Assembly (NCBI GenBank): GCA_023213315.1
Contig: JAKCPI010001563.1
Location: 744,001 to 808,000, forward strand
Direction: 5' to 3'
DNA: 64,000 nucleotides
From: Euborellia annulipes
Lineage: Eukaryota; Arthropoda; Insecta; Dermaptera; Anisolabididae
A program made the position numbers and the translations under genes. Shown one piece after another: positions 1 to 10,945 of the stretch; position 1 is the stretch's first letter, and each line of letters opens with the position of its first letter. The notes beneath the pieces are model-generated. The model saw nothing but the letters and a program-made list of their open reading frames with translations. It ran no database searches and was not told the origin of the DNA.

Positions 1-290
1 AGTTTCCCATAGCACCTTAGTTTCAAACTTGCATTTTAAATGTTGACTGCTTCAAATAAACTATGGTTATTTTTCAAAATTTTAATCTCATATTTGGACA
101 TTTTATACACAATATAGAATCGTAAATAAATACAAAATTTCATAAGAATTGGAAAAAAAAATTTTAAATGCCTAAAAAGTTCCAAAGGGGACCCCCTTTT
201 GAATCGAAATTAACATACAAATCCCTATAGGAAATTAACATTAGGCCTATGAGAGAAGGCGGAGAGACAGGCGATAATGTTTGCAAGTGA

Positions 291-311
291 AGAGAGAGAG
301 AGAGAGAGAGG
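291..311. repeat. GA microsatellite
   Basis: An AG/GA dinucleotide run inside family A copy 1. The matching site in the next copy (about 1520-1530) is shorter, so this is a length-variable position of the family. Confidence 0.9.
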
Positions 312-851
312 AGAGAGTGATATATGTTTTCTCCGAAACAATTAAAGACAGAAAAAAATAAAAAACGAGAAATAAAATGGGAATTTAAATAATAATTGAT
401 TTTTAATCTAATAAAAAGAAAAAGATTTAAATTCCGTTACCATGGCAACCAGTTCTATCTTTCCTATGAAGAACAAGAGTAAAGTGGTCTTCAGAAGATT
501 TCAACGGCAAAATGAGAATATACATTTTAAAGAGCATCTAAAAAATAGTTGATTTATGAATTTTAAAAAAAATCCTTGGAGGGAATTTTGAGAAAATCGA
601 AAAAAACTGAAAAAGTACATCAGTAAAGTACTAGTACTTTTTGGCCGATTTTGTTCAAAAGCTTATTTTGAGATTCTTCAAAGGTACTTAAGTTAAATAT
701 AAAATTTCAACCCGGTAGCTCAACTCCTTCATGCTAAAAATCGTTACACACACACAGACCAATTTGCGGGACCCACTTTTTTGGACTCAGGGGACCTCAA
801 AACATGTATATCCATCAAAATCTCGACATCGAATTTTTGACATGATCGCAA

Positions 852-895
852 TACTTTCTCTCCTATATATTTCATATATAGGGTACGAGAAAGTA
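852..895 (+). repeat. Family A 3' terminal hairpin
   Basis: TACTTTCTC and GAGAAAGTA arms enclose an inner TATATAT/ATATATA pairing. The same hairpin recurs at 2078-2121, 9847-9891, 17758-17802 (minus), 53875-53914 and 61485-61529, always at the same end of family A, so it is a structural terminus rather than chance. Confidence 0.85.
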
Positions 896-899
896 AAAT

Positions 900-1126
900 T
901 GAAAATTAAATTTATTTTATCTGAGTAAGAAGGGGAGTGGAGACCGAAAAGTAAAGTAAACTGAAATAAGAAGTTTTTGTTATTCAAAATTAGTTATTAT
1001 TTAATTATTTTTAATCAGGAAAGCTTTCAATTTTTTTTTTAAATCTAAAAATGAAAAAATTATTATAGTTATTATAGTATTTTTATAGTATATCTAATAT
1101 TGATTAAAGAAATTATAAAACAAAAA
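900..1126. other. AT-rich spacer between tandem family A copies
   Basis: About 227 bp of very AT-rich sequence with homopolymer runs. No gene, hairpin or known repeat is visible. It separates the 3' hairpin of copy 1 from the 5' hairpin of copy 2. Confidence 0.6.
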
Positions 1127-1208
1127 TCTGGTGTGACTGGCGCACAGCACACAACTTTCTCTTACCCTTCGGTAAGAGAAAGTTGCGCACTGTGCTGGTC
1201 ACACCAGA
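1127..1208 (+). repeat. Family A 5' long hairpin
   Basis: A near-perfect inverted repeat: one arm runs from TCTGGTGTGACTGG to CTTTCTCTTACC, then a CTTC loop, then GGTAAGAGAAAG back to GTCACACCAGA. The stem is about 38 bp. The same structure, more or less decayed, marks the left end of family A at 14929, 15630, 28785, 30629, 32451 (minus), 41626 (minus), 48007, 50772, 56232 (minus), 58463 and 63598. Confidence 0.9.
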
Positions 1209-1956
1209 TTTTTTGTGTCGAGATATATTTAGTTTCCGATAGCACCTTAGTTTCAAACTTGGATTTTAAATGTTGACTGCTTGAAATAAACTATGGTTAT
1301 TTTTAAAAATTTTAATCTCATATTTGGACATTTTATACACAATAGAGAATCGTAAATAAATACAAAATTTCATAAGAATTGGAAAAAAAAATTTTAAATG
1401 CCTAAAAAGTTTCAAAGGGGACCCCCTTTTGAATCGAAATTAACATAAAAATCCCTATAGGAAATTAACATTAGGCCTATGAGAGAAGGCGGAGAGACAG
1501 GCGATAATGTTTGCAAGTGAGAGAGAGAGATATATATATGTTTTCTCCTAAGCAATTAAAGACACAAATAAATGGGAATTTAAATAATAATTGATTTTTA
1601 ATCTAATAAAAAGAAAAAGATTTAAATTCCGTTACCATGGCAACCATTTCTATCTTTCCTATGAAGAACAAGAGTAAAGTGGTCTTCAGAAGATTTCAAC
1701 GGCAAAATGAGAATATACATTTTAAAGAGCATCTAAAAAATAGTTCATTTATGAATTTAAAAAAAAATCCTTGGAGGGAATTTTGAGAAAATCGAAAAAA
1801 ACTGAAAAAGTACATCAGTAAAGTACTAGTACTTTTTGGCCGATTTTGTTCAAAAGCTTATTTTGAGATTCTTCAAAGGTACCTAAGTTAAATATAAAAT
1901 TTCAACCCGGTAGCTCAATTCCTTCATGCTAAAAATCTGTCCACCATACAGACACA

Positions 1957-1982
1957 CGCACACACACACACACACACACACA
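1957..1982. repeat. CA microsatellite inside family A
   Basis: A CA run at a fixed site in the family body, just before the conserved GACCAATTTGCGGGACCC block. Family A and arm copies carry CA/GT runs at the matching site at 17873-17889, 41226-41246, 46132-46153 and 61590-61612. Confidence 0.9.
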
Positions 1983-3916
1983 GACCAATTTGCGGGACCC
2001 ACTTTTTTGGACTCAGGGGACCTCAAAACATGTATATCCATCAAAATCTCGACATCGAATTTTTGACATGATCGCAATACTTTCTCTCCTATATATTTCA
2101 TATATAGGCTAAGAGAAAGTAAAAATGTGTTGGTGTGGCAGTAATAGAAGTCCAGACACAGAGCCCCATTTCAGGTGCCTTAAATGGGGATGACCCGGGA
2201 CCTGCAGAGGTGTGGACCAGATGGCTGGGAACGAGCACTTCCTCGTGACATCCGAGAATATTTCTTTGTTAAAACCTCTTCTAATTTGTGAGTAAACTAG
2301 AGAAAAAAGTTTAGTTACTCGTCGTCAATATATCATCGAAACTCGCGCATATTTTCATTAATATCATTCAATTGGCAAATTTTGACCAGAAGCAATGGAA
2401 AGCTTTTCACCAAAAGAGGGCTGTGAGCAAGTAAAAACAGATGGTGACAATTACTTATCCCTCGGCCATATATTGATTGATCACATGTCCAAATTCACTC
2501 TCCCATCATTATTCTTCTGCTTTTCGACATTTTTCAAGTTTTGAAAAGTTAATATTTGTTTTTAGGGGAAAATTTTAAAACCCTCAAATAATATGCATTA
2601 ATCTATTCCGAGGGCTACTACTTTTTAAATATTTATAAAAATTTAAATTTGAAATTTGTATAGAGTGGTATAATTTGGCCCACCCTCGGCTCGCCTGCTC
2701 TCCCAACCCTAGGCACTCTACATTTAGGAATTTTTCACAAGTTCTCTTATGCCCTTACAAGTGTTGTTGAGGGTTTCGCCCCCCCCCCCCCACTTGCACA
2801 TTTACTTTGCCAGCAATTCTCTAGCTTTTTTTTTCACTCGATTGAATTATCCTGTTTTATTCGGGGCCCCGTCACGACGTTGTTTTATTTGTAGCCACCC
2901 CTCTCTCTTGAGTGGGGCAATATTTATTGCAATCTCGCCTTCAGTGCCGCGGAATATTCTAAAACAGGGGGAGAGGGAGAAGAGAGAGAATATTTTAGCT
3001 TGAGTGATTTACAAAGGCCTCCGTTCCGGTATTTTCCTTTTATTTTTCACTTCATCAACACAAATGAGTTGCTTTTTGGTTTTGAATAGATAGCAAATAG
3101 AAGAAGAATAAAATTTCAAATTAATCAGTTCAAAAATTTTAGTTAATTTAATTAAAAAATTTAATTCATATTTAGAATCATAAAAAATACAGCCTAGCTA
3201 TATTTTATTCAAAAAAAAATTTTGCCATATAAAAAATTGGTACATTAGATTTTCATCATGTGCATCCAAGGAAAAAATATGATGTGTCACGTTAGGGATT
3301 TTCAATATATATATTCGTTTGACTGTAGGGAGGATGAGGATGCCTGCCTTAGCTCAACTCACCCTTCTCGTCCTTACGAGGACCTTTCTCAAGTCAGAAG
3401 AAATACGGGTGAAAAATATACTTTTCAAAAAAGAATCTATTTGATCCCGAAGAAAAAAAAAAAGAAAAAGAAGGATTTGAATCAATTGAAATATGAGTTG
3501 AGAATATTTAGAAATTTATGGTGTTTAGAGATACTAGGCCGTATGTCTAACCCTCTCTATACAAGTTTTTTTTTTTTAATTTGAGTGAATTTAAGGGAAG
3601 TATTAACATGAGATCAGCCACTGCAAGGAATCAAAGCTCACCTTAAAAAACGACAACTTCGCAACTTCCCCTTGACTTCCTCTTATAGCTACTCCACAAA
3701 TGCGTGATCATCTTTCACTAATATTGTAGATCTGAATCAACTTTTGGAGTAAATAGGTTAACTTGAAAGAGAACTTTTTCAAAAATTTTAAAATTTGTTA
3801 TTTATTTGTAATATACCTGGTATATAAATTACATTATTGTATGATATACTACTTTGGAAGAATACCCTGATCAGAATTTTTATATGTTGTACTTATGGAC
3901 TGAATTTTCACTTTAT

Positions 3917-3938
3917 GTACATGTAGGCCTACATGTAC
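3917..3938. repeat. 22-bp perfect palindrome
   Basis: GTACATGTAGG followed directly by CCTACATGTAC. Perfect self-complementarity without a spacer. Could be a foldback remnant or a chance product of a common AGGCCT-containing word. Confidence 0.8.
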
Positions 3939-4885
3939 ACTGATTTTAATTTTCTTTTGAAATAAAAATAAATTGTTTCATGATTACTTTTTTGCACGCT
4001 TTTTTGGAAAAATATTTAGAGATTTTTCATCTAACCCGATTTTTTAAAGTTGTGGAACATATCCCCAAATTTGGCATAAGTCGCATAACCTGCGTATATT
4101 TTTTACAAGGGTCTGCCATGTAAAAAAAGAAATGGGGTTACTTAGTAAGTTAAAAATTGTTGATATATAATAAATTACATAGTTATTTTGTAGACAAATT
4201 TTATTGCATTTGGCAAATTTTAAAAAATCCTAAAAATTTTCTCAATTTCGTTCGATCTTGAACTTCGGATGTTCCGAGAATAAGAGAAGTTGCCCAAACT
4301 CTCTTTTAGAAAGCTAAAGGAGTTATGAATGGCTTGAATGATATCGAAGGCCATTTTCGGATTTCACAATTTTAATTTGGAAGTAGGCTACAGAAAAGAT
4401 TTTCGAATTCGCATTCGGGACAGGCTTTTCTATAAAGCTTTATTTCTAATAAAGGAGATTTCTCCATAATCGTATTAAAAATTCCTCAATGACATTATTT
4501 AAATAGAATATAACACAGGTGTATTGATGTTTTAATATAAATTAATATTCTATAATTTAATTCAAATGTTTATATTTACTAGCAATGAATATTTATTTTT
4601 TTTTTTTACTTTTTTATTATACTGGAGAAAATTATCCATGACATGTATAGAAGTTGGTTAATTTAAGAAAGTTTAAATTGAATGAGATTTAGGCTGGAAA
4701 TAGTAAAAGTTTGCTTAAATATGCTCATTGGTTGTGGGTATTGTGCTCGTCCCCCTCCTTGCTTTATCCTGAGCCATTTCTGAAAGTCCCTAAGGAGATA
4801 ATAAAATTTTTTTCAACTGGGTTGTTTAATTTGTGTTAGTTGAAGGAATAAGATGCGAAGGAAAGCTTTTAGGAATATTGTATTG

Positions 4886-4945
4886 ATGCAAGGGGCTAGA
4901 AAGGCAGTTGCAAGAGATCCTGGGTTCAACTCCTTCTTTAATGAT
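4886..4945 (+). repeat. Possible tRNA-derived SINE fragment
   Basis: GGGTTCAACTCC matches a Pol III B box, and GGGGCTAGAAAGGCAG about 30 bp upstream is a weak A box. No folded tRNA, tail or target duplication can be seen, so this rests on box spacing only. Confidence 0.3.
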
Positions 4946-5730
4946 CCTCTAGTAATAATTAACGACTATTTAATTGAAAAATTTTGCTTCAGAGCATTTA
5001 TTGAAAACTAATAAATTATTTCAATGGAAGATTTTCGATAAACATCAAGCAAGCCAAACTAAACCCAAACACAATTACACAGAATCGAAACCAACGCGAC
5101 TTATCCCGAGGAAACGCGTCTTCGCATTTATATATCAATATAAAATTTCTCGGGTTCAAGATTCGTGAAAATCAATGCAAAATGGGAACCGAAACGTTGA
5201 AAGTAAATCTCAACAATTAATGCGACTTAATCCTAAAAGCTTATATTCACATACACACAGTCGTGTAAATCTTCCAGAGTATACCATACTATATAACTGT
5301 TAAATAGAAAAAAATATGTCTCCCATTTCCTGAGAAAATCATAAAGTTGTCAATAAAAATAATTTACAAAATAAATTAAAATGGATAAATGAATAATAAT
5401 AGAAAGTAAATAAATAGGGCTATTCTTTTTGTGATGTATTATTGATTAAGGCTTGTATGGTTAATACCGGATATCGGCAAACGTTGAGTTTCAAAGATGG
5501 AGTTTAATTATTCATTAAGAATTGATATTCGCCAGAGTAGAGAAAACTTTGTTAGGAAGATCTTGGGAATAATTACTAGAATTTATACCAGATGAATACC
5601 AAATCAGAGCAGAATTATTTCAAAAAAAAAAAAAAAATAATAATAATAATAAATAAAAATAAGGACTACTTGATTCCTAAGAAATTTATTTTATTTTAAA
5701 TCGAAAAAAATTATTAATACCGATATAGAT

Positions 5731-5830
5731 CAGAGGTCCCCAAACATTTTTATCTCGTAGACCACTTGGCATGTTTTTAGGTTTTAACAATAAACCACCA
5801 TCGGCGGGCTTTGAGACTAGTACCTAATAA
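5731..5830 (+). mobile_element. hAT-like element end (fragment)
   Basis: CAGAGGTCCCCAAACATTTT followed by GTAGACCACTTGGCA has the form of hAT terminal repeats seen widely in animals (CAGNGGTCCCCAA...). I could not find the matching opposite end or an 8-bp duplication, so this is a fragment or single end. Confidence 0.45.
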
Positions 5831-7233
5831 ATAAAAATTTAGTACTAGAATAGTAATAGGAAACACAGAAAGGAATCAGATGAGACATGGGGGCCCCCAG
5901 GGAGGTTACCCCCCCCCCTGGCCAGCCAGGATCTGCTCGACTGGCTCTTATATATTTATTAAAAGTTAAAAGCATAAAGATTATATCATCTTATGTAATG
6001 GTTCCTTGCAATTTATCTTTTGATATTTTTCTCTCTGTCCTGACATACATAATTAATTTCTAACTAAACAGTCTATGAATCTTCCCCATTTTAGGACGGA
6101 AAAAATTAAATTCATAAATTTAAAAAATAGGACATTTAGGAAAAAAAAAACTCTCTGAAATAGCTCACTTATCTTAGGAGCGAAACGTCTCCTATATATC
6201 ATCTAACCGAAGTGTTTTAAAAAGAGACTGCGGGCAAAAAACTATGGTCCAGATATCATCTCTGATAACGAAAATGAATGGAAAGTAATCTTTGCGTAGC
6301 GAGATGAGTGAGTTCAAATTTCGATATGAATTTCCATGAATTGAACTTTTTTTAATGCAAAGGGGGAATGAGAAAAATAAATCAAATATCAATTTTCTTT
6401 GGAATTTTATCGCCGTGCGATAGTAAATATAGACATATTGGATATTAGAGCGAAATATTTCACTCTCCACAATGAGGTTTTTTTTTTTTTTTTCAATAAG
6501 AACCTAGGTAAAGAGAAATTTCAATTAATCACTAATTTTCATTCGATGAGATCTTTATTTACTACAACTCAAGGAGAGGAACAAAAGAGAAATAAAGATT
6601 AATTATTATCTCTTTGAGTTTCTTGCAATCAATGATTGGACTCCTTTAATCCTGAAATTTTTAATCCTTCTATTTAAAACGTTTCTTTATTTATTTAAGC
6701 GATTTGATTTTAAATCTATTTAACTTAAAAAAAAAGAGATACACAATTAAAGAAATTCGACAAGCCTTAAAACGTCTTTAAAATAGGGGGGGGGGGGGGT
6801 TACTAAATCGGTTAGAGCGAATAAGTTTAATTATAGAAATTTGACTCTACTAATGCTCGGTGAATTCTAACTAAACTGGGACGCTTACTATCACGTCTAG
6901 CGAGAAGGCATGCCTATGCCCTATGCCTTGGCTACGCTGTCCTTTAACGCTGGCGGTTACCAACTTGGGGCTGAGAGAATTAATTAAATTAAACATGGGC
7001 GAAAGATACATTGGCTATTCTTGTACGGGTATAAAAATGAACATTAAATATTTAAAATCAAAATATATTGGTTTATATTCATCTTAAATAAATATTTTTA
7101 AATATATTAACTTTTTAAAGTATGAAATTAAAAAAAAAAAAAAGATATCCCTTAACAACCAGTTTCGGTCACTTTTTTTGACCTCTTCAGACTTTTTACA
7201 TCTGATTCTGAAGAGAAGACATTAAAAAGTAAA

Positions 7234-7264
<31 letters not shown>

Positions 7265-8599
7265 TTGTCAAGTTTCATAGCTTGGTCTTGTTCAAAATTT
7301 AAAAAAATGACATTCATTTTTTTTAGGAAGGAAAAAATATAATTTTATCATAAACACCTCCAAAAAACCTTGTTTTTGTAGTTTTTAACATTGAAGCAAA
7401 GTTATTACAATCCTCTAATACAAATAATTATTAAAACAAGTCTATAAATTCAATTCAAATAATTTCTAGAAATTTTTGAACCCTCAATTTGCGCTTAGTA
7501 AAGACGTACTCGCTAACGATAGCTAATAGAATGTAGAATTTATTAAGACCTTTACTCTAAGTCCTTTGATCTTTCTACTATAAACTTTAATTATGCAAAA
7601 ATTAATCTTAATTTTTCATTCTTTAAAACAGATCAAAAATTCTCTTTTATTTAATCAATTAATGAATTTCTGACTTATTTTTCCAAATTTTTCAAATGTA
7701 AAAACATGAAAATTCTGCCACCGACTCAGGGGCATAAGAAATTCCTGACCCGAGGTCAGGATACAATATATTTATTTAAAAAATCAGTTTATTTATCGGA
7801 TGTTCGTGCAGGTGAAGTTGAAGTTGAAGTGGTATTGGGGGTTGAGGCGGGGGGGGGGTAGAGAGGAGGACGTTATCGCCAAGCTGACTTATGGCTCTGA
7901 TAAGCATCAGGAGAAGAAAGGCCCCGGTGAGGAGAAAGTAAAGAGAGCAAGTTCGAGTAGTGGTCCACTCGAGCCCAATTGATGGATCGGTCCGGAACAC
8001 CTCAACCCCGAAAGGTCTTAACTCGGCCAATCTTTAGACCAAGTGTTAGGAACAAACTTTGCTCGCAAAAGGGCAGAAAGGCTTTTTGTGCACAGGGCCA
8101 ATCGCGTGACGGATGAAGCCCCATTTCGACCTTACCCCAAAACGACCTCACACACACAAACCCATTTGGGAGGAGTGAATTACTTTGCGAGCAAACAAAA
8201 ATACAAATTTTTCGATTAAAAAAATTAATATTAACATAATCTACTTTCAAATGGAAAAAGAATATTTTCAAGAAATTTGTTCCCTTGAGGGAGGGAGGGG
8301 TTTTTCTGAATCCTAAATAATCTTCTAATAAGGAATTTAGGATTGAAGCTATAATTAAAATTTATTGGTAGCTCAAATAATTTAAATAAATTTTATGCGA
8401 ACGAAGTAAGAGTTACAGATCTGCTAAAGGCGCAAGATTAATTTTTAAATAGTAAGTAAAACTAAAAGAGAAAAACAGAGAGTAAAAAAATATATATCCA
8501 GTAAATTAAAATTGTCTTTCTCAAGAATCATCTGCTTGATTAAATTTTAAGTAAAAGTATTTGCGAATTCAAAATAGATTAAACTTCACATTATGGCTC

Positions 8600-8960
8600 G
8601 TGATTCAAATTTCATACAATTATTGTACAATTCTCCTCAATGAGACAATTGGCGAAATAACAGAATTTTCATGAAATATCAACATTATTGGAAAAATTTC
8701 TAATGATCATTGACGTCAATTAATGAAACTGCATATGACCAAGTGGATTGCAATTATTAGGCTAATGTTTGCTGAATAATCCGCCATTGAGCCCCAGCTA
8801 TCGCTGACCCCTTTCGTCCCCACCTTCTAAAGGTTGTCGGCTCAAATTTGCTCACAAATGATTGGAGGCCAGAGTCAGTAAAATTTGCTCTCGTGCCACA
8901 CACAATTGTTCCAACTCCCTCCCCCAACGGATTTGAATGGTGCTAAATGAGAATTCGAAC
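8600..8960. promoter_or_regulatory. Unique island with clustered binding-site-like words (speculative)
   Basis: A non-repetitive stretch carrying homeodomain-like TAATTA/CAATTA words, a CRE-like palindrome TTGACGTCAA, CAAGTGG, and ACAATTATTGT. Such clusters occur in developmental enhancers but are also expected by chance in AT-rich DNA. No gene is visible nearby. Confidence 0.15.
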
Positions 8961-9411
8961 AGGACAAAACTGATTGGTTATTAAACCATTATCAAAGAAT
9001 GAAAAGGCTTAAACTCGGGATAATACACAGTAAATTATTAATATCCAGATTAGGTACTTAATTCTTAATCTTAATTTAATTTAAACAAGTCCCTAGGAAA
9101 GTTTATTTTTAATACATATTCATAATACATATTTTTAATACACATGGAAATATGGATTGTTGTTAGACTTTGAATTATAAAAACATTTTAATAAAAATTC
9201 AAGGTGTGCATGAGACAAAAAAATTGATTCAATGAAAGATACACTAAAATTTGTAAGAGAGTTAAAAATTTCATAGTTGTTTATTTTTTTTAATTCGTTT
9301 AAGGTCTAAGACATCGGAGGCCATTTTGATGAAAGAAGAAAAGAAATAGTAATTAAAATTTGTAACAAAATATTTTTATTCGAGTATGTTTATTAGAATA
9401 AAGTAAATATG

Positions 9412-9470
9412 CAGGGGAAACTCGATTATCCGGAATAATTAGAAAAGAGATCGTCCGAATAACAAAAAAT
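9412..9470 (+). mobile_element. pogo/Tigger-like terminal fragment
   Basis: CAGGGGAAACTCGATTATCC preceded by TATG resembles pogo-class termini (CAG...CTCGATTATCCG with TA target). The opposite terminus is not seen. GTCCGAATAAC shortly after is a weak inverted echo. Confidence 0.35.
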
Positions 9471-9602
9471 AATGAAAAAATCTAAAAAAGCCTATTGTCG
9501 TTTAATTGAAAGACAATTACTTGAAAAGCAAATACAATTCGTAAAAATCTGATGTCGAGATATATTTAGTTTCCCATAGCAACTTAATTTCCAACTTGAC
9601 CA

Positions 9603-9613
9603 CTTGCATTTCA
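9603..9613. repeat. Target-site duplication, left copy (SINE)
   Basis: CTTGCATTTCA, repeated exactly at 9826-9836 on the other side of the SINE. An 11-bp duplication is typical of LINE-mobilised SINE insertion. Confidence 0.85.
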
Positions 9614-9825
9614 GAGGTTAGGTTAGGTTGAAGTGGCCGTTCCCAGAGAGGGAACACACTTAGGCCAAATAGGTTATTTGTGATAGCACGGTGGGGCTAG
9701 CCCCCTTTCCTACCCTAAGAGGAGTCTTCGGCAGGATGTTTGAATTATTTGCGGCAAGCTGGATCCGAACCCGAGCCATGTTGAGACTTCGGACTTCGTA
9801 ATCCTCAGCTTAGCCATTGCCTCCT
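9614..9825 (-). mobile_element. tRNA-derived SINE with TTAGG-type 3' end
   Basis: On the minus strand the head reads A box TGGCTAAGCTGAG (9804-9816) and B box GGTTCGGATCC (9761-9771) at tRNA-like spacing, followed by a tRNA-unrelated body of about 140 bp. The 3' end is AACCTAACCTAACC, so the plus strand shows GGTTAGGTTAGGTT at 9616-9629. Exact 11-bp duplications flank it. A related copy lies at 59445-59575 on the plus strand (shared GGCTAA...GGATTAC and CTCGGGTTC...ATCC...CTTGCCG). Promoter boxes, bounded length and duplications together make this the best-supported retroposon in the window. Confidence 0.8.
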
Positions 9826-10873
9826 CTTGCATTTCATAAGTAACAATACTTTCTCTCTCTATATATTTCATATATAGGGTAAGAGAAAGTAAAAAAGAAG
9901 ACAATATAGGGCCTTCCAGGTCCCCCAGAGGATGGCTGGTCCTATGCCTTCCCCCCAAGCAAATTCTCTAGTTACGCCCATGCTATGGCACTCCTTCCTC
10001 TGTGGATTCCCCCTCTCTCACTCTGTTAATAAAGCAATGTTCTAATTGTATGAGCCATACGTGCTAAGAGAGGTGAAATTCACCGAGGAAGGAATGCCGA
10101 AATGCGAAATATTTGAAAATTTATTACCTAATATTTAATGAAAATCTGCTGAAAATTCTTCTTCTTCGTTTTTCTAAGTAACAAACCTAGAGCAAACCTA
10201 AGCTTCAGCCAACCCCACTTAACCCAAAGACCTTTTTTTAGGTGATTAGAGATTACTTGTGATCCCATGGAGACGAATTTCGCGCCTAACATTATTTATC
10301 TAATTAAGTTCTCTAATTTGATTTGATTTTGTTTTCAAGATGTTAATTTTTTATCATTTTTTAAAGGTAGACGATATATACTAAAAAAATTTTGAAATAT
10401 TGACACAAAATATTTTAATTAACATAATTTGATATAATAATATATATCTCTAGCATTAGAGATTCCGTATATATATATAGCGAGCGAATTCATTTTCATT
10501 AGAATAAAATTGTTTTGTTAATACTTGTTATTAAAAAAGAGCGCAGGAATTTTTTGTTTTTTTTTTTTTTGTTTATTGAATGAGATAAATAAAATTTTAC
10601 TAAATTAAAAGAATTTATCATCAATAAAAATTTAATTAATTTTTAATTGTTTTATAAATGGAATAAAGATGAGGAGAAAAGAGAAAATGAGAGAGATTTG
10701 ACTTAAAAAAAAAAAAAAAAAAAAAATGGGGATGAAAGGGTGCTTTCGACCCCATGAATTTGTTATCGTGAGGCAATCTTATATCTGTGAAACGGTGCAT
10801 TATAAAAAAAAAAGTTTTTTATTATCGAGCTGGTAAATAAAATTTCCCTATTATTTTTATTTAAACTAAATTA

Positions 10874-10945
10874 TAGTGGCTCAGAGGTAAAGCTCCTGAT
10901 CAGCGCGGTAACTTTGAGGGCGGAGGTCAACTAGAGCGCTGCTTT
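10874..10945 (+). repeat. Possible tRNA-like SINE fragment
   Basis: AGTGGCTCAGAGGTAAAGCTC resembles a tRNA 5' half with A box. The B-box position shows only the weak GGAGGTCAAC. A decayed SINE head is plausible. Confidence 0.3.

Larger units (their letters stand above)
1..899 (+). mobile_element. Family A repeat, copy 1 (5' end cut by window edge)
   Basis: Begins inside the element at AGTTTCCCATAGCACC and runs through the conserved body to the terminal hairpin at 852-895 (TACTTTCTC...GAGAAAGTA around an ATATAT stem). It aligns almost base for base with the tandem copy that starts at 1127, apart from GA and CA microsatellite length. No long reading frame is present, so it looks non-autonomous. 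The class is uncertain: paired hairpin ends plus an internal microsatellite recall Helentron/DINE-1-like elements, which is an inference. Confidence 0.85.
1127..2121 (+). mobile_element. Family A repeat, full-length reference copy
   Basis: The most complete copy in the window, about 995 bp. It has a 5' hairpin at 1127-1208, a body containing the motifs CCGTTACCATGGCAACC and AGTACTAGTACTTTTTGGCC, a CA microsatellite at about 1957-1982, and a 3' hairpin at 2078-2121. It is nearly identical to copy 1 and to the start of the copy at 63598, which suggests recent amplification. No transposase or replication protein is encoded. Terminal TIRs in the classical sense are absent; instead ACTTTCTCTTACC sits in the apex of the 5' hairpin and its reverse complement lies at the 3' end. 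Confidence 0.85.
2122..9411. other. Mostly unique AT-rich DNA without a recognisable gene
   Basis: Holds C13 at 2779-2791, a 22-bp perfect palindrome at 3917-3938, a possible SINE fragment near 4890, an A-run followed by AAT repeats at about 5622-5655, a hAT-like end at 5731, C10 at 5909-5918, G14 at 6786-6799, a T-run near 7240-7262 and G10 at 7849-7858. Open frames here are short, overlap both strands or include homopolymers. GC-richer islands at about 7780-8180 and 8600-8960 are noted separately. Confidence 0.5.
9549..9891 (+). mobile_element. Family A copy interrupted by a SINE
   Basis: Starts with ATCTGATGTCGAGATATATT (most of the 5' hairpin is lost), continues with AGTTTCCCATAGCAACTTA and ACTTGCATTTCA, and ends in the typical 3' hairpin at 9847-9891. 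Much of the body is deleted. A 212-bp SINE sits inside, flanked by an 11-bp duplication of family A sequence. The copy at 50772 shows the uninterrupted target CACTTGCATTTCATC. Confidence 0.75.

Noticed and set aside
1127..1208. Bacterial-type terminator or CRISPR-like repeats
   Set aside because: The hairpin is a transposon-family terminus in an AT-rich eukaryotic sequence; spacing between copies is irregular and there are no unique spacers of constant length.
1883..2101. 72-codon minus-strand frame with a Cys-Val run
   Set aside because: The Cys/Val run is the translated CA microsatellite of family A.
3258..3584. 108-codon plus-strand frame
   Set aside because: Contains a translated A-run (Lys repeat) and ends in a T-run; no domain and no similarity that I recognise.
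9616..9629. GGTTAGGTTAGGTT as an internal telomere array
   Set aside because: Only two and a half units, and they lie at the 3' end of a bounded SINE with target duplications.
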